Shown one piece after another: positions 45,510-57,054 of a stretch of DNA of 64,000 nucleotides (position 1 is the stretch's first letter; every line of letters starts with the position of its first letter). This stretch comes from Lithodes maja. Lineage: Eukaryota > Arthropoda > Malacostraca > Decapoda > Lithodidae. The notes below the pieces were generated by a model. That model was not told the DNA's origin. It searched no databases and was given only the letters and a program-made list of their open reading frames with translations. Location of the stretch: positions 1 to 64,000 of the forward strand of contig JBAKBP010013055.1 in NCBI GenBank assembly GCA_037953745.1, in the 5' to 3' direction. The translations under genes were made by a program, and so were the position numbers.

Positions 45510-46018
45510 TATACCCTGTATGTATGTACGTATGTATGTATGTATGACTGTATGTATGACTGTACGTATGTGTGTCTATCTGTCTGTCTGTCCCTTTAAA
45601 CTACTCAATACTTGGCTCCAAAACCATAAGTCGGCTCGTGTTTTCCTGGCTCGCTTCGCTCGCCAAGAAAAAACTTGTTACTCAATTTTTCGCACCAAAA
45701 TCCTCAATCGGCTCTGTTTTTTGGGTCCAATTTTTGGCTGGTTTTTTCGCACCAAAACCATCAATCGGTTCGTTTTTTCCTGGCTCGCTTCGCTCGCCAA
45801 GAATAAACTCACTACTCAATGTTTTGCACCACAACCCTCAATCGGCTTGTTTATGGCACCAAAACCATAAGTCGGCTCGTTTTTTCTTGGCGAGCGAAGC
45901 GAGCCAAGAAAAAACTTACTACTCAATTTTTCGCACCAAATCCCTCAATCTGCTCATGTTTTTCCTGGATCACAACTCGCTACTCTATTTTGGGCTCGAA
46001 AACCAGAAATCAGCTCGT
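45510..46018 (+). repeat. TATG microsatellite then degenerate ACCAAAA...GGCTCGC array
   Basis: TATG/TGAC repeats at 45515-45600 are followed by five or six degenerate units built from TTTTTCGCACCAAAACC, TCAATCGGCTCGTTTT and TGGCTCGCTTCGCTCGCCAA. The last core is the GGCTCGC...GCTCGCC module of the dispersed family, here locally amplified; at 45889 it is inverted. Confidence 0.75.
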
Positions 46019-46019
46019 T

Positions 46020-46070
46020 AGATAGATAGTCAGATAGATAGATAGATATAGAGATAGATATAGAGATAGC

Positions 46071-46102
<32 letters not shown>

Positions 46103-46283
46103 GATAGATAACAGATAGATAGATAGATAAATAGATAGATAGATAGATAGATAACAGATAGATAGAAAGATAGATAGATAGATAACATAGATAGAGATAG
46201 ATAGATAAGATAAATAGATAGATAGATAGATAAGATAAATAGATTGGTAGATAGATAGATAGAAAGATAGATAGATAGATAGA
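46020..46283 (+). repeat. GATA microsatellite, left part
   Basis: Imperfect GATA run with GATAACA interruptions. A compositionally identical run resumes at 50787, so the CR1 element between them inserted into one array. Confidence 0.9.
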
Positions 46284-46505
46284 ACGTTCTATCAGTTCAG
46301 TCAGTGACGGGAGAAGGTTGTGTTAATCTGAGCTCCTGCCCGGACCACTTACCAGTGACCTTTAGTGACCATTACACCTACCTGTGTTTGGGGGCAGTGC
46401 ACTCGTGTTATATAAAAGTGTTATAGCTCAGTTTTTAGCTGTTAGTTTACTTGTTTTTGTTTTTCTGTACTTAGTTTCTTGCTCCTCGCTAAGCTTATTG
46501 GGATC

Positions 46506-47542
46506 ATGGCAGGTATGGAGTGCGAGTCTCTAACTGATCTGCATCATCTTATTCTCCAGGTAAGAGAGGAGATGGTTGTGGTGAAGGAAGAGGTCTTGGC
46601 TCTAAGGGAGGTTAATGTTAAAATTCAGAGGGAAGTGGATTTGATTAAAGACGAAAATCTAGCTTTCAAGCTTAGCCAAGAGGAAATAAAGTCAAGTAAG
46701 GGGAAAAGGGAGGAAGTTGATGAAAAATTGTATTCATGGCAGGTTGTTAAAAATACGGGTGGGAAAGTCACACTCAAGAAGCAGGATAGTAGAATAGGTA
46801 TGAGTGTGACAAATACATTCTCTCCTTTGCGAGACGAATGTGAGGGAAAAGATAGTCAGGATAAGGGAGGGATAACCGAAGTGCCTGCCGCCGACTCAGC
46901 TCCAACCTCTGACGCTGTGCTACCTACCACCACCCCCCCCCCCCCACCACCACCACCAAGGGAGCTTCTGCCACCACCAGGGGTTCTCCAACTGCAGCTG
47001 CTGGATCCTCCCGAGGGAAAGGTAAGTCTGTGTCCCGAGAAGGTAAGTCTGTGTCGATTGTGGGCGACTCCATGGTAAGACATTTAGTTAGGGCTACCCG
47101 CACTAAACTTAGGAAGGTTGTGTGTCTGCCTGGCCATGGAGTTGGGAGGGTTTTAGAGAAGATGGACCACATCTTGGAAGATAGTGGAGATAACCCCATT
47201 ATCTGTCTCAGTACCGGGAGTAACGATGTTGGTAAGGGTAGAAGTGAGGAACTGCTGCAGCAGTATCGGGATGTGTTAGATAAAGTTAGGATGAAGGGAG
47301 GGATCCCTGTAGTACATTGTATCCTACCCAGAAGAGGAGTTCCCAAGGAATGGACATCCAGAGCGATTGGTGTCAATTGCCGTTTGGAGAAATATTGCAA
47401 AGAAAAAGCAATACCATTCATTGATAACTGGGATAGTTTCTATGGGAGAGATGGGATGTACGCAAGGGATGGGGTTCATCTTTCACGGTTAGGGGTTTCT
47501 ACATTAGCTAGTTCTTTAGATAGGGTGGTTGTGGGGTTTTGA
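46506..47542 (+). pseudogene. CR1 ORF1 (coiled coil plus SGNH esterase), one homopolymer frameshift
   Basis: The ATG at 46506 gives MAGMECESLTDLHHLILQV, followed by a long coiled coil (VREEMVVVKEEVLALREV, IQREVDLIKDENLAFKL). The frame runs into a C13 tract at 46933-46945. Beyond it the matching frame is shifted by one base and reads KGASATTRGSPTAAAGSS, then the esterase: SIVGDSMVRHLV, CLSTGSNDVGKG, IDNWDSFYGRDG and ARDGVHLSRLG, the three SGNH blocks. Unlike copy 1's ORF1, no CxxC finger is visible. The stop TGA at 47540-47542 overlaps the ORF2 frame. Confidence 0.85.
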
Positions 47543-50500
47543 ACAGAAATATTGAGAGTGTAAATGAGAGGTTTAATGGAACAATTTTAGCGTCAGGCGA
47601 AAGCGATAAGGATATTCAGTCTCATGCTAAAAATGATGACTATAATGCAAATGATAGTAGTGATGGTGCAACGGAAGATGGAAATGTCGTTAGAAATAAA
47701 GGTAAATTAGGTATAAAGAAAAGAAGTAAATTGAGAGTATATTACACAAACTGTAGGAGTCTATGTAACAAAATGAACGAACTTAGAGCCCTTGTTAGCA
47801 AAGAAAATATAGACATAATAGCGCTAACTGAAACGTGGATTAATACAGAAACCAGGCATTTTTTAGCAGAATTTGATATACCAGGATATAGTTTGTTTAA
47901 ATATGACCGAACAAGTAAGAGGGGTGGCGGTATAGCAGTGTTTGTCAGGAGTACATTAAAAAGCTGTATTAAATCAGGTATTAGACTAAATAACGATAAT
48001 GAAAGTGTTTGGGTAGAGGTTAACGAAGGTAGTGAGACCATAGTTATTGGAGTTATGTATAGACCGCCAAATATGAGTAGAAATGACGGAACGTCATTAT
48101 GGGAGGAAATTAAAATGGCATCAAGGTTTAGCAATGTGTGCATTATGGGGGATTTTAATTTTCCGAATATAGATTGGCAGCATCAAATAGGAGACTCTGA
48201 TTCTGAGGAGTTTATAGAGGTAGTACAAGATAGTTTTTTATTTCAATTCATAGATACGCCGACTAGAGGTAATAATATTTTCGATTTAGTTTTCAGTAAC
48301 AATGAACATATGGTAAATAATGTAGAGATAGGGGACCACCTAGGAAATAGTGACCACAATTCTGTGTATTTTAATATACAATGGAAAGGTAATACCAGAG
48401 AGAATACAACATTAATACCTGACTTTAGAAAAGCCAATTATGGTGGGTTAAGAAGAGCCCTATTAGCCGACCCTATGGTCAAAAAATTAAGTCGATCCAG
48501 GTGTCCAAATGAGTGTACCCCTTCTCAGGCACCTGTCATCTTAAGTCAGGAAGAGACGTCAACCTTGGTAGATACATACGATAATTTTATCAAGTCAGTA
48601 TTCAATGCACAAAATAAATACATCCCCAAAAGAAAATTTAGATCAACACAGAACCAACCCAAATGGATGAATAATAGACTATTAGATCTTCTAGGACAAA
48701 AGAGAGGAATATATAGAAAGATTAGGAAAGGCGAAATTCACCTACTTGCTTACTATCAGAATCTATCAAGACAGGTAAAAAAGGATATTAGGAAAGAAAA
48801 AAGAAATTATGAAATCAAGGTTGCCAATGACTCAAAAAATAATCCTAAAGCTTTTTACCAACTATATAAATCCAAGGTTAGAGATGTAATTGGTCCCCTT
48901 AAAACTTCGATAGGAGAAATGACAGAAAATGATTTAGAAATGTGCAGTACATTAAATAGTCAATTTCTTTCCGTTTTCACTAATGAAAATTTGGCACAGT
49001 TTCCAGAAGTCCGTAAGGTATATAGCGATAGTATAGAAAATAGGTTAAGTACGGTTACTATAAGTAGAAATGATGTGCTTAAGGAAATTGACAGACTGAA
49101 ACCTCATAAATCGCCTGGTCCTGATGAGGTATATGCTAGAGTATTAAAAGAATGTAGGGATGAGTTAAGTTACCCATTAACATTTTTATTTAACAAGTCA
49201 TTGGAGACAGGTATAGTTCCAGAAGCTTGGAAGCTTGCAAACGTAGTTCCGATCTTCAAAAAAGGTGACAAATCAATAGCATCCAATTACCGTCCCATTA
49301 GTCTCACATCAATCATAGGAAAGCTACTAGAGTCAATTATTGCTAGTAAAATTAGAAACCACTTAGATACATTTAATTTAATAAATTCTTCTCAGCATGG
49401 ATTCACTCAGGGACGTTCTTGCCTTACTAATTTGCTTAGTTTTTTCTCAGAGGTATATGAAGCAGTAGATAATGACAAGTCATATGATATAATATATTTA
49501 GATTTCAGTAAAGCTTTCGACAGAGTCCCCCATGAGAGATTGATGAGAAAGGTTGAGGCGCATGGAATAGGTGGGGCGTTGTTGGGATGGATTAGGTCAT
49601 GGCTAATTGGTAGGAAGCAGAGAGTCAGCATAAATGGTACGAAGTCAGAATGGGGAGCAGTCAAAAGTGGTGTCCCCCAGGGATCTGTATTAGGTCCTCT
49701 GTTGTTTGTTATATACATAAATGACCTAGATTTAGGTATAACTAGTAGGATAAGTAAATTTGCAGACGATACCAAAATGGGGAGAACAATTGATTCAGAT
49801 AGAGATATAGAGTGCCTCCAAAGGGATCTAGATACCTTACACGAATGGTCAGTAAATTGGCAGATGAAGTTTAACATTGACAAATGCAAGGTATTAAAGA
49901 TAGGGAAGATGCATACAAATGTTAAATATAAACTAGCTAATGTGGAATTAGAAAACTCGAATTGTGAGAAAGATCTAGGTGTGTTTGTTAGCAATGATTT
50001 GAAGCCTAGACAACAGTGTATAAGCGTTCGAAACAAGGCAAACAGGATTCTCGGGTTTATCTCTAGGAGTGTGAGTAACAGAACTGCTGATGTTATCTTA
50101 AAACTTTACTTGTCATTAGTGAGACCCCATATGGATTATGCTGTTCAATTTTGGTGTCCTTATTACAGAATGGACATAGATTCATTGGAGAGAGTACAAC
50201 GTAGAATGACAAAAATGATCCATAATATTAGAAATCTTCCGTATAAAGAAAGGTTGAAGAAATTAGGCTTACATTCGTTAGAGAGACGCAGAGTTAGAGG
50301 GGATATGATAGAGGTGTTCAAGTGGGTTAGTGGGATTAACAAAGGGAACATGACAAATGTACTAAAGCTCAGTGATAGCGAAAGAACTCGTACCAATGGT
50401 TTCAAATTAGATAAATTTCGTTTCAGAAAAGATATAGGCAAATATTGGTTTGGTAACAGAGTTGTAGATGGGTGGAATGGACTACCAGGTGCTATAGTGG

Positions 50501-50568
50501 GATTAAAAACGATAGGGAGCTTTAAGATAAAATTGGATAAGCATATGGACGAGAAGGGTTGGGTGTGA
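47539..50568 (+). CDS. CR1 ORF2: intact endonuclease-reverse transcriptase (about 1,009 codons)
   Basis: Endonuclease: LRVYYTNCRSLCNKMNEL, LTETWINTETRHF, MGDFNFPNIDW and LGNSDHNSV. Reverse transcriptase: HKSPGPDEVYARVLKE, NYRPISLTSIIGK, QHGFTQGRSCLTNLL, YLDFSKAFDRVPH, KSGVPQGSVLGPLL and KFADDTKMG. The C-terminal region has VQRRMTKMIHNIRNLPYKER and ends HMDEKGWV. The frame opens across the ORF1 stop (TTGA at 47539-47542) in the -1 frame and has no ATG until 47773, which lies inside the endonuclease core. ORF2 is therefore probably reached by reinitiation, frameshifting or non-AUG initiation. All catalytic residues are present, and no stop or frameshift was seen. Confidence 0.92.
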   Translation: MNRNIESVNERFNGTILASGESDKDIQSHAKNDDYNANDSSDGATEDGNVVRNKGKLGIKKRSKLRVYYTNCRSLCNKMNELRALVSKENIDIIALTETWINTETRHFLAEFDIPGYSLFKYDRTSKRGGGIAVFVRSTLKSCIKSGIRLNNDNESVWVEVNEGSETIVIGVMYRPPNMSRNDGTSLWEEIKMASRFSNVCIMGDFNFPNIDWQHQIGDSDSEEFIEVVQDSFLFQFIDTPTRGNNIFDLVFSNNEHMVNNVEIGDHLGNSDHNSVYFNIQWKGNTRENTTLIPDFRKANYGGLRRALLADPMVKKLSRSRCPNECTPSQAPVILSQEETSTLVDTYDNFIKSVFNAQNKYIPKRKFRSTQNQPKWMNNRLLDLLGQKRGIYRKIRKGEIHLLAYYQNLSRQVKKDIRKEKRNYEIKVANDSKNNPKAFYQLYKSKVRDVIGPLKTSIGEMTENDLEMCSTLNSQFLSVFTNENLAQFPEVRKVYSDSIENRLSTVTISRNDVLKEIDRLKPHKSPGPDEVYARVLKECRDELSYPLTFLFNKSLETGIVPEAWKLANVVPIFKKGDKSIASNYRPISLTSIIGKLLESIIASKIRNHLDTFNLINSSQHGFTQGRSCLTNLLSFFSEVYEAVDNDKSYDIIYLDFSKAFDRVPHERLMRKVEAHGIGGALLGWIRSWLIGRKQRVSINGTKSEWGAVKSGVPQGSVLGPLLFVIYINDLDLGITSRISKFADDTKMGRTIDSDRDIECLQRDLDTLHEWSVNWQMKFNIDKCKVLKIGKMHTNVKYKLANVELENSNCEKDLGVFVSNDLKPRQQCISVRNKANRILGFISRSVSNRTADVILKLYLSLVRPHMDYAVQFWCPYYRMDIDSLERVQRRMTKMIHNIRNLPYKERLKKLGLHSLERRRVRGDMIEVFKWVSGINKGNMTNVLKLSDSERTRTNGFKLDKFRFRKDIGKYWFGNRVVDGWNGLPGAIVGLKTIGSFKIKLDKHMDEKGWV

Positions 50569-50786
50569 AGGGGGATCAGCAGGGTTGGGCCAATCAGCGC
50601 TCTGCAGACCCCCGTAATCCTGCGTTAATCTCTAACCGTTTTGGTAAGATGATCCTCAGGGTATTAGAGTGTTGAGCCTATAATTGGGCTTTGTAATTGG
50701 GGTTGTGTGGGACAGGGATCTGCCTTGCTTGGGCCAATCGGCTTTCTGCAGACTCCCATTTTCTTATGTTCTTATGTTCTTATAAC

Positions 50787-51012
50787 ATAGATAGATAGAT
50801 AATATAGATATAGAGATAGATAGATAGATAGATAGAAATATAGATAGATAGATAACATAGATATATAGATAACATAGATAGATAGATAGATAGATAACAG
50901 ATAGATAACAGATAGATAGAAAGATAGATAGATAGATAACATAGATAGAGATAGATAGATAAGATAAATAGATTGATAGATAGATAGATAGCTTAGATAG
51001 ATAGCCTAGACA
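50787..51012 (+). repeat. GATA microsatellite, right part
   Basis: Continues the array interrupted by CR1 copy 2, with the same GATAACA interruptions as the left part. Confidence 0.9.
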
Positions 51013-51064
51013 GAGAGAGTGAGTAAAGGTGAGGCTGACCATCATTTTTCAACACCTTAGTGGA

Positions 51065-51350
51065 GATGTTTCGCCCCATCAGCCTACTTCTCCAAAATGT
51101 TTCGCCCCATCAACCTACTGCTCTAAGACGTTTCACCCCATCAGCCTACTGCTCTAAGACGTTTCACCCCATCAACCTACTGCTCTAAGACGTTTCACCC
51201 CATCAGCCTACTGCTCTTAGACGTTTCACCCCATCAACCTACTGCTCTAAGACGTTTCACCCCATCAACCTACTGCTCTAAGACGTTTCGTCCCATCAAC
51301 CTACTGCTCTAAGACGTTTCATCCCATCAGCCAACTGCTCTAAGATGTTT
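51065..51350 (+). repeat. 31-bp minisatellite, about 9 copies
   Basis: Unit GTTTCACCCCATCAACCTAC plus TGCTCTAAGAC; the first copies read GTTTCGCCCCATC. This phrase matches the TTTCGCCCCATNA module at the end of the dispersed repeat family (for example 57101-57111). Confidence 0.9.
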
Positions 51351-51412
51351 GAGAGAGAGAGAGAGACAGAGTTTAAATATGGCGACCGTTATCGTACCAC
51401 GTGTTTAAAGTG

Positions 51413-51453
51413 ACATACATACATACATACATACATACATACATACATACATA
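51413..51453 (+). repeat. CATA microsatellite
   Basis: Ten uninterrupted CATA units. Confidence 0.95.
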
Positions 51454-51467
51454 CGGTGCACACACTT

Positions 51468-51975
51468 ATCTTTATTTGGTAAGGTTATCCTGGTGTTTTA
51501 AGTTGGCGAGCGATAGCTAGCCAACACTGGTTTACTTTGGAAGGCTATCCCGGTGTTATAAGTTGGCGAGCGATAGCGAGCCAACACTATTCTTAATATG
51601 GTAAGGTTATCCTGGTGTTTTAAGTTGGCGAGCGATAGCGAGCCAACACTATTCTTAATATGGTAAGGTTATTCTGGTGTTTTAAGTTGGCGAGCGATAG
51701 CGAGCCAACACTATGGTTTATTTTGGAAGGCTATCCCGGTGTTATAAGTTGGCGAGCGATAGCGAGCCAACACTATTCTTAATATGGTAAGGTTATCCTG
51801 GTGTTTTAAGTTGGCGAGCGATAGCGAGCCAACACTATGGTTTATTTTGGAAGGCTATCCCGGTGTTATAAGTTGGCAACACTATTCTTAATATGGTAAG
51901 GTTATCCTGGTGTTTTAAGTTGGCAACACTATTGTTTATTTTGGAAGGTTATCCCGGTGTTTTTGGTTTGCTCGC
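51468..51975 (+). repeat. About 62-bp minisatellite, 8 copies, with GGCGAGCGATAGCGAGCC core
   Basis: The unit has GGTAAGGTTATCCTGGTGTT, TTAAGTTGGCGAGCGATAGC and GAGCCAACACTATTCTTAAT. Alternate units carry GGAAGGCTATCCCGG. The last two or three units lose the GCGAGC core (AAGTTGGCAACAC). The core is the reversed dispersed-family module. Confidence 0.85.
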
Positions 51976-52029
51976 TAACGCTCTTAGCTGATCCTTACCT
52001 ACCAAACTTAACCTAACCTAACTAATATA

Positions 52030-55000
52030 ACATAAGAACATAAGAACATAAGAAAATGGGAGTCTGCAGAAAGCCGATTGGCCTAAGCAAGGCAGATCCC
52101 TGTCCCACACAACCCCAATTACAAAGCCCAATTATAGGCTCAACACTCTAATACCCTGAGGATCATCTTACCAAAACGGTTAGAGATTAACGCAGGATTA
52201 CGGGGTCTGCAGAGCGCTGATTGGCCCTACCCTGCTGATCCCCCTTCACACCCAACCCTTCTCGTCCATATGCTTATCCAATTTTATCTTAAAGCTCCCT
52301 ATCGTTTTTAATCCCACTATAGCACTTGGTAGTCCATTCCACCCATCTACAACTCTGTTACCAAACCAATATTTGCCTATATCTTTTCTGAAACGAAATT
52401 TATCTAATTTGAAACCATTGGTACGAGTTCTTTCGCTATCACTGAGCTTTAGTACATTTGTCATGTCCCCTTTGTTAATCCCACTAACCCACTTGAACAC
52501 CTCTATCATATCCCCTCTAACTCTGCGTCTCTCTAACGAATATAAGCCTAATTTCTTCAACCTTTCTTTATACGGAAGATTTCTAATATTATGGATCATT
52601 TTTGTCATTCTACGTTGTACTCTCTCCAATGAATCTATGTCCATTCTGTAATAAGGACACCAAAATTGAATAGCATAATCCATATGGGGTCTCACTAATG
52701 ACAAGTAAAGTTTTAAGATAACATCAGCAGTTCTGTTACTCACACTCCTTGAGATGAACCCGAGAATCTTGTTTGCCTTGTTTCGAACGCTTATACACTG
52801 TTTTCTAGGCTTCAAATCATTGCTAACAAACACACCTAGATCTTTCTCACAATTCGAGTTTTCTAATTCCACATTAGCTAGTTTATATTTAACATTTGTA
52901 TGCATCTTCCCTATCTTTAATACCTTGCATTTGTCAATGTTAAACTTCATCTGCCAATTTACTGACCATTCGTGTAAGGTATCTAGATCCCTTTGGAGGC
53001 ACTCTATATCTCTATCTGAATCAATTGTTCTCCCCATTTTGGTATCGTCTGCAAATTTACTTATCCTACTAGTTATACCTAAATCAAGGTCATTTATGTA
53101 TATAACAAACAACAGAGGACCTAATACAGATCCCTGGGGGACACCACTTTTGACTGCTCCCCATTCTGACTTCGTACCATTTATGCTGACTCTCTGCTTT
53201 CTACCAATTAGCCATGACCTAATCCATCCCAACAACGCCCCACCTATTCCATGCGCCTCAACCTTTCTCATCAATCTCTCATGGGGGACTCTGTCGAAAG
53301 CTTTACTGAAATCTAAATATATTATATCATATGACTTGTCATTATCTACTGCTTCATATACCTCTGAGAAAAAACTAAGCAAATTAGTAAGGCAAGAACG
53401 TCCCTGAGTGAATCCATGCTGAGAAGAATTTATTAAATTAAATGTATCTAAGTGGGTTCTAATTTTACTAGCAATAATTGACTCTAGTAGCTTTCCTATG
53501 ATTGATGTAAGACTAATGGGACGGTAATTGGATGCTATTGATTTGTCACCTTTTTTGAAGATCGGAACTACGTTTGCAAGCTTCCAAGCTTCTGGAACTA
53601 TACCTGTCTCCAATGACTTGTTAAATAAAAATGTTAATGGGTAACTTAACTCATCCCTACATTCTTTTAATACTCTAGCATATACCTCATCAGGACCAGG
53701 CGATTTATGAGGTTTCAGTCTGTCAATTTCCTTAAGCACATCATTTCTACTTATAGTAACCGTACTTAACCTATTTTCTATACTATCGCTATATACCTTA
53801 CGGACTTCTGGAAACTGTGCCAAATTTTCATTAGTGAAAACGGAAAGAAATTGACTATTTAATGTACTGCACATTTCTAAATAATTTTCTGTCATTTCTC
53901 CTATCGAAGTTTTAAGGGGACCAATTACATCTCTAACCTTGGATTTATATAGTTGGTAAAAAGCTTTAGGATTATTTTTTGAGTCATTGGCAACCTTAAT
54001 TTCATAATTTCTTTTTTCTTTCCTAATATCCTTTTTTACCTGTCTTGATAGATTCTGATAGTAAGCAAGTAGGTGAATTTCGCCTTTTCTAATTTTTCTA
54101 TATATTCCTCTCTTTTGTCCTAGAAGATCTAATAGTCTATTATTCATCCATTTGGGTTGGTTCTGTGTTGATCTAAATTTTCTTTTGGGGATGTATTTAT
54201 TTTGTGCATTGAATACTGACTTGATAAAATTATCGTATGTATCTACCAAGGTTGACGTCTCTTCCTGACTTAAGATGACAGGTGCCTGAGATGGGGTACA
54301 CTCATTTGGACACCTGGATCGACTTAATTTTTTGACCATAGGGTCCGCTAATAGGGCTCTTCTTAACCCCCCATAATTGGCTTTTCTAAAGTCAGGTATT
54401 AATGTTGTATTCTCTCTGGTATTACCTTTCCATTGTATATTAAAATATACAGAATTGTGGTCACTATTTCCTAGGTGGTCCCCTATCTCTACATTATTTA
54501 CCATATGTTCATTGTTACTGAAAACTAAATCGAGAATATTATTACCTCTAGTCGGCGTATCTATGAATTGAAATAAAAAACTATCTTGTACTACCTCTAT
54601 AAACTCCTCAGAATCAGAGTCTCCTATTTGATGCTGCCAATCTATATTCGGAAAATTAAAATCCCCCATAATGCACACATTTGCTAAACCTTGATGCAAT
54701 TTTAATTTCCTCCCATAATGACGTTCCGTCATTTCTACTCATATTTGGCGGTCTATACATAACTCCAATAACTATGGTCTCACTACCTTCGTTAACCTCT
54801 ACCCAAACACTTTCATTATCGTTATTTAGTCTAATACCTGATTTAATACAGCTTTTTAATGTACTCCTGACAAACACTGCTATACCGCCACCCCTCTTAC
54901 TTGTTCGGTCATATTTAAACAAACTATATCCTGGTATATCAAATTCTGCTAAAAAATGCCTGGTTTCTGTATTAATCCACGTTTCAGTTAGCGCTATTAT

Positions 55001-55262
55001 GTCTATATTTTCTTTGCTAACAAGGGCTCTAAGTTCGTTCATTTTGTTACATAGACTCCTACAGTTTGTGTAATATACTCTCAATTTACTTCTTTTCTTT
55101 ATACCTAATTTACCTTTGTTTTTAGCGACATTTCCATCTTCCGTTGCACCATCACTACTATCATTTGCATTATAGTCATCATTTTTAGCATGAGACTGAA
55201 TATCCTTATCGCTTTCGCCTGACGCTAAAATTGTTCCATTTAACCTCTCATTTACACTCTCA
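52030..55262 (-). mobile_element. CR1 copy 3, 5'-truncated, inverted relative to copy 2
   Basis: The 3' end at 52030-52055 carries the TTCTTATG octamers (read on minus). The 5' end stops at 55262, equivalent to about base 47550 of copy 2, so ORF1 is absent. It sits in AACCTAACTAACATA-type sequence present on both sides (51990-52030 and 55263-55345). I counted nine amino acid differences from copy 2 over about 800 shared residues. Confidence 0.92.
52246..55262 (-). pseudogene. CR1 copy 3 ORF2 with one inserted base
   Basis: Same endonuclease-RT protein as 47539-50568. The frame breaks near 54680: copy 2 reads AGCAATGTGTGC, while this copy reads AGCAAATGTGTGC, one extra A. The upstream part (endonuclease start through MSRNDGTSLWEEIK) and the downstream part (CIMGDFNFPNIDW to the end) are each open. 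RT catalytic FADDTK is intact. Confidence 0.9.
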
Positions 55263-55345
55263 ATAACATAACTAACATAACCTAATTAACATAACCTTAC
55301 TAACATAACCTAAGTAAACTAACCTAACCTAATTAACACCTAGAG
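55263..55345 (+). repeat. Degenerate AACCTAA/AACATAA tract
   Basis: AACATAACTAACATAACCTA-type repeats, partly telomere-like (AACCTAACCTAA). Similar sequence flanks the other end of CR1 copy 3 at 51995-52025, marking the insertion target. Confidence 0.7.
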
Positions 55346-57054
55346 TACCGGTACTAAACATACTTTATGTCCACAGGTCAGTAATTTAGTAGGAGAGAGG
55401 AAGCTTCCTGTACTATTAGAAGCCGTTAAACCACAACTACGTCTTTTGTTTTGTTTTTATATGGAACCGGTGTGTATGGAAACTTTACCACTTTGTTCTT
55501 GATTCCATAAACACAAACTGATTTCCACACTGAGGACAAACCACATTACTAGGAAGAACGATGTGGGATTTCATAATAGCTATGCTTGGCTCGTTCTTAG
55601 GAAATGTCTTTTCAATGACTTTGTTTGGTAAGACATTGCAACTGTGACACAAGCCAGCTATGTCTAGTATGGTGATTGTCTGGAGGGTCTGTGATTGTTT
55701 CCCAGGTGTTACATATGTTTTCTGGTGGGCCTGTCTAGTTGATTCTCAGGTACGTAATTGTAATGTCAATGGAATATATCTTAGGACGTGTGAGGGGCAG
55801 CACCATAAACTGAACTCTGTGGTGACACACGGCGCCGCCTCTGTCGATAGGGAGAGTTATAGGGAGAATTGTGTTTATTTACATGGTTTTTTATAGTTCC
55901 ATATCCACATTTGCGACGGTCTGGACATATATAGCAATGAAGTAATGGATATGACAAACGTATAATAACAATTGTTGGTGCTGGAGAACCAGTCGGTCCC
56001 AGAATTATACCCCTTTCCTTTAAGCTGAACCAAATTGGTAATACAGGAGAGTTAAGACACGAATCTTTAAATTTGGTTATAGGAAACCCTCCAATTTTTA
56101 TTTAGATTTCCGAAAATTTTCGTTTATCTAGGTACTATCTCATCTTTAGTACAGTAATATTCAATATATTGATGATTTCAACAATATTTCGTCCGACCTC
56201 CCCACAATATATTGCCGCGGCGAGAGATGACCGTTTGCCGACGATGGCCTGTTTATATAGCTTCCCAAACCTATTAACATTGGCGTACTATCCAAAACAA
56301 TATTCAGACACTCATCTGATGCTTTTATGAAGTATGATCATCCTGTCAGTACAAAATACTAACGATGACTGAGTGTTTGAAGCCTGGAGTCTATAATGTT
56401 GTCTATTAGGGCGTTTGAATAAACTGAAGGTTTGAGAGTTGGATTGGAATATTTGGATATTAAACTTATCCTAACCTAACTTATACCTAATCTACCCAAC
56501 CCAACCCAACCGCACCCAACAAATTGTGCATAATGGTGATACATAATGCACAACTCCTTGGGAAGCATTGAAAACACTGTCGACTGAAGCAATGTAGAAC
56601 AATTGTGCTTACCGTTACAATCGTGAGGGATTTATTTAAAGTTTGCCAAAACCAGCCATGTATATAACCCTTCCAACCCAGATGGCCTTCCTGCATGCCA
56701 TATTATTTAGCACGGTAGGGTCCAGATGGCCACTCAGAAGGCATTGCTTGTGTTTATAACCCTTTTAATAACTGTCCTGGAGAGGAGGTTGTGGGTTATA
56801 TCTTACGTTATGTTAGGAGGTGGGCTAAGTTGGCACCCCACAAACACCACCCTGGGTCACTGAATTTTGGTTTATATTCAAAGAAAAAGAACAAATATGG
56901 ACAATCCCTGGGACTGGGTGTAACTAACTGTAACTGTTTTGGATGGGGCTCTCAGGTTAATAAGCAGATTGATCAAGAGTTGTCTTTGACCTTAAGGGGA
57001 GATGGGTCGCTTTTCTGATCACCCTTCTTCCTCATGTTTAGCCCTATTTGTTTT
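55346..57054 (+). other. Intron sequence without recognised genes
   Basis: About 1.7 kb with an AACCCAACC-rich patch at 56470-56520. Small frames (up to 78 codons) carry no recognisable domain, and no A- or B-type exon was found here. Confidence 0.5.

Larger units (their letters stand above)
46284..50786 (+). mobile_element. CR1 non-LTR retrotransposon, copy 2 (full length, near intact)
   Basis: 5' UTR 46284-46505, then ORF1 and ORF2, then a 3' UTR ending in tandem TTCTTATG octamers (50760-50782). An octamer tail is a hallmark of the CR1 clade. It is inserted into a GATA array within the host gene's 12.9-kb intron, in the sense orientation. The only lesion found is a frameshift at a 13-C homopolymer in ORF1, which may be a sequencing or polymorphic-length effect. 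Confidence 0.93.

Noticed and set aside
52373..53407. Plus-strand frames of 92 and 217 codons opposite CR1 copy 3
   Set aside because: Antisense shadows of the reverse transcriptase ORF; the same shadows appear opposite copy 2.
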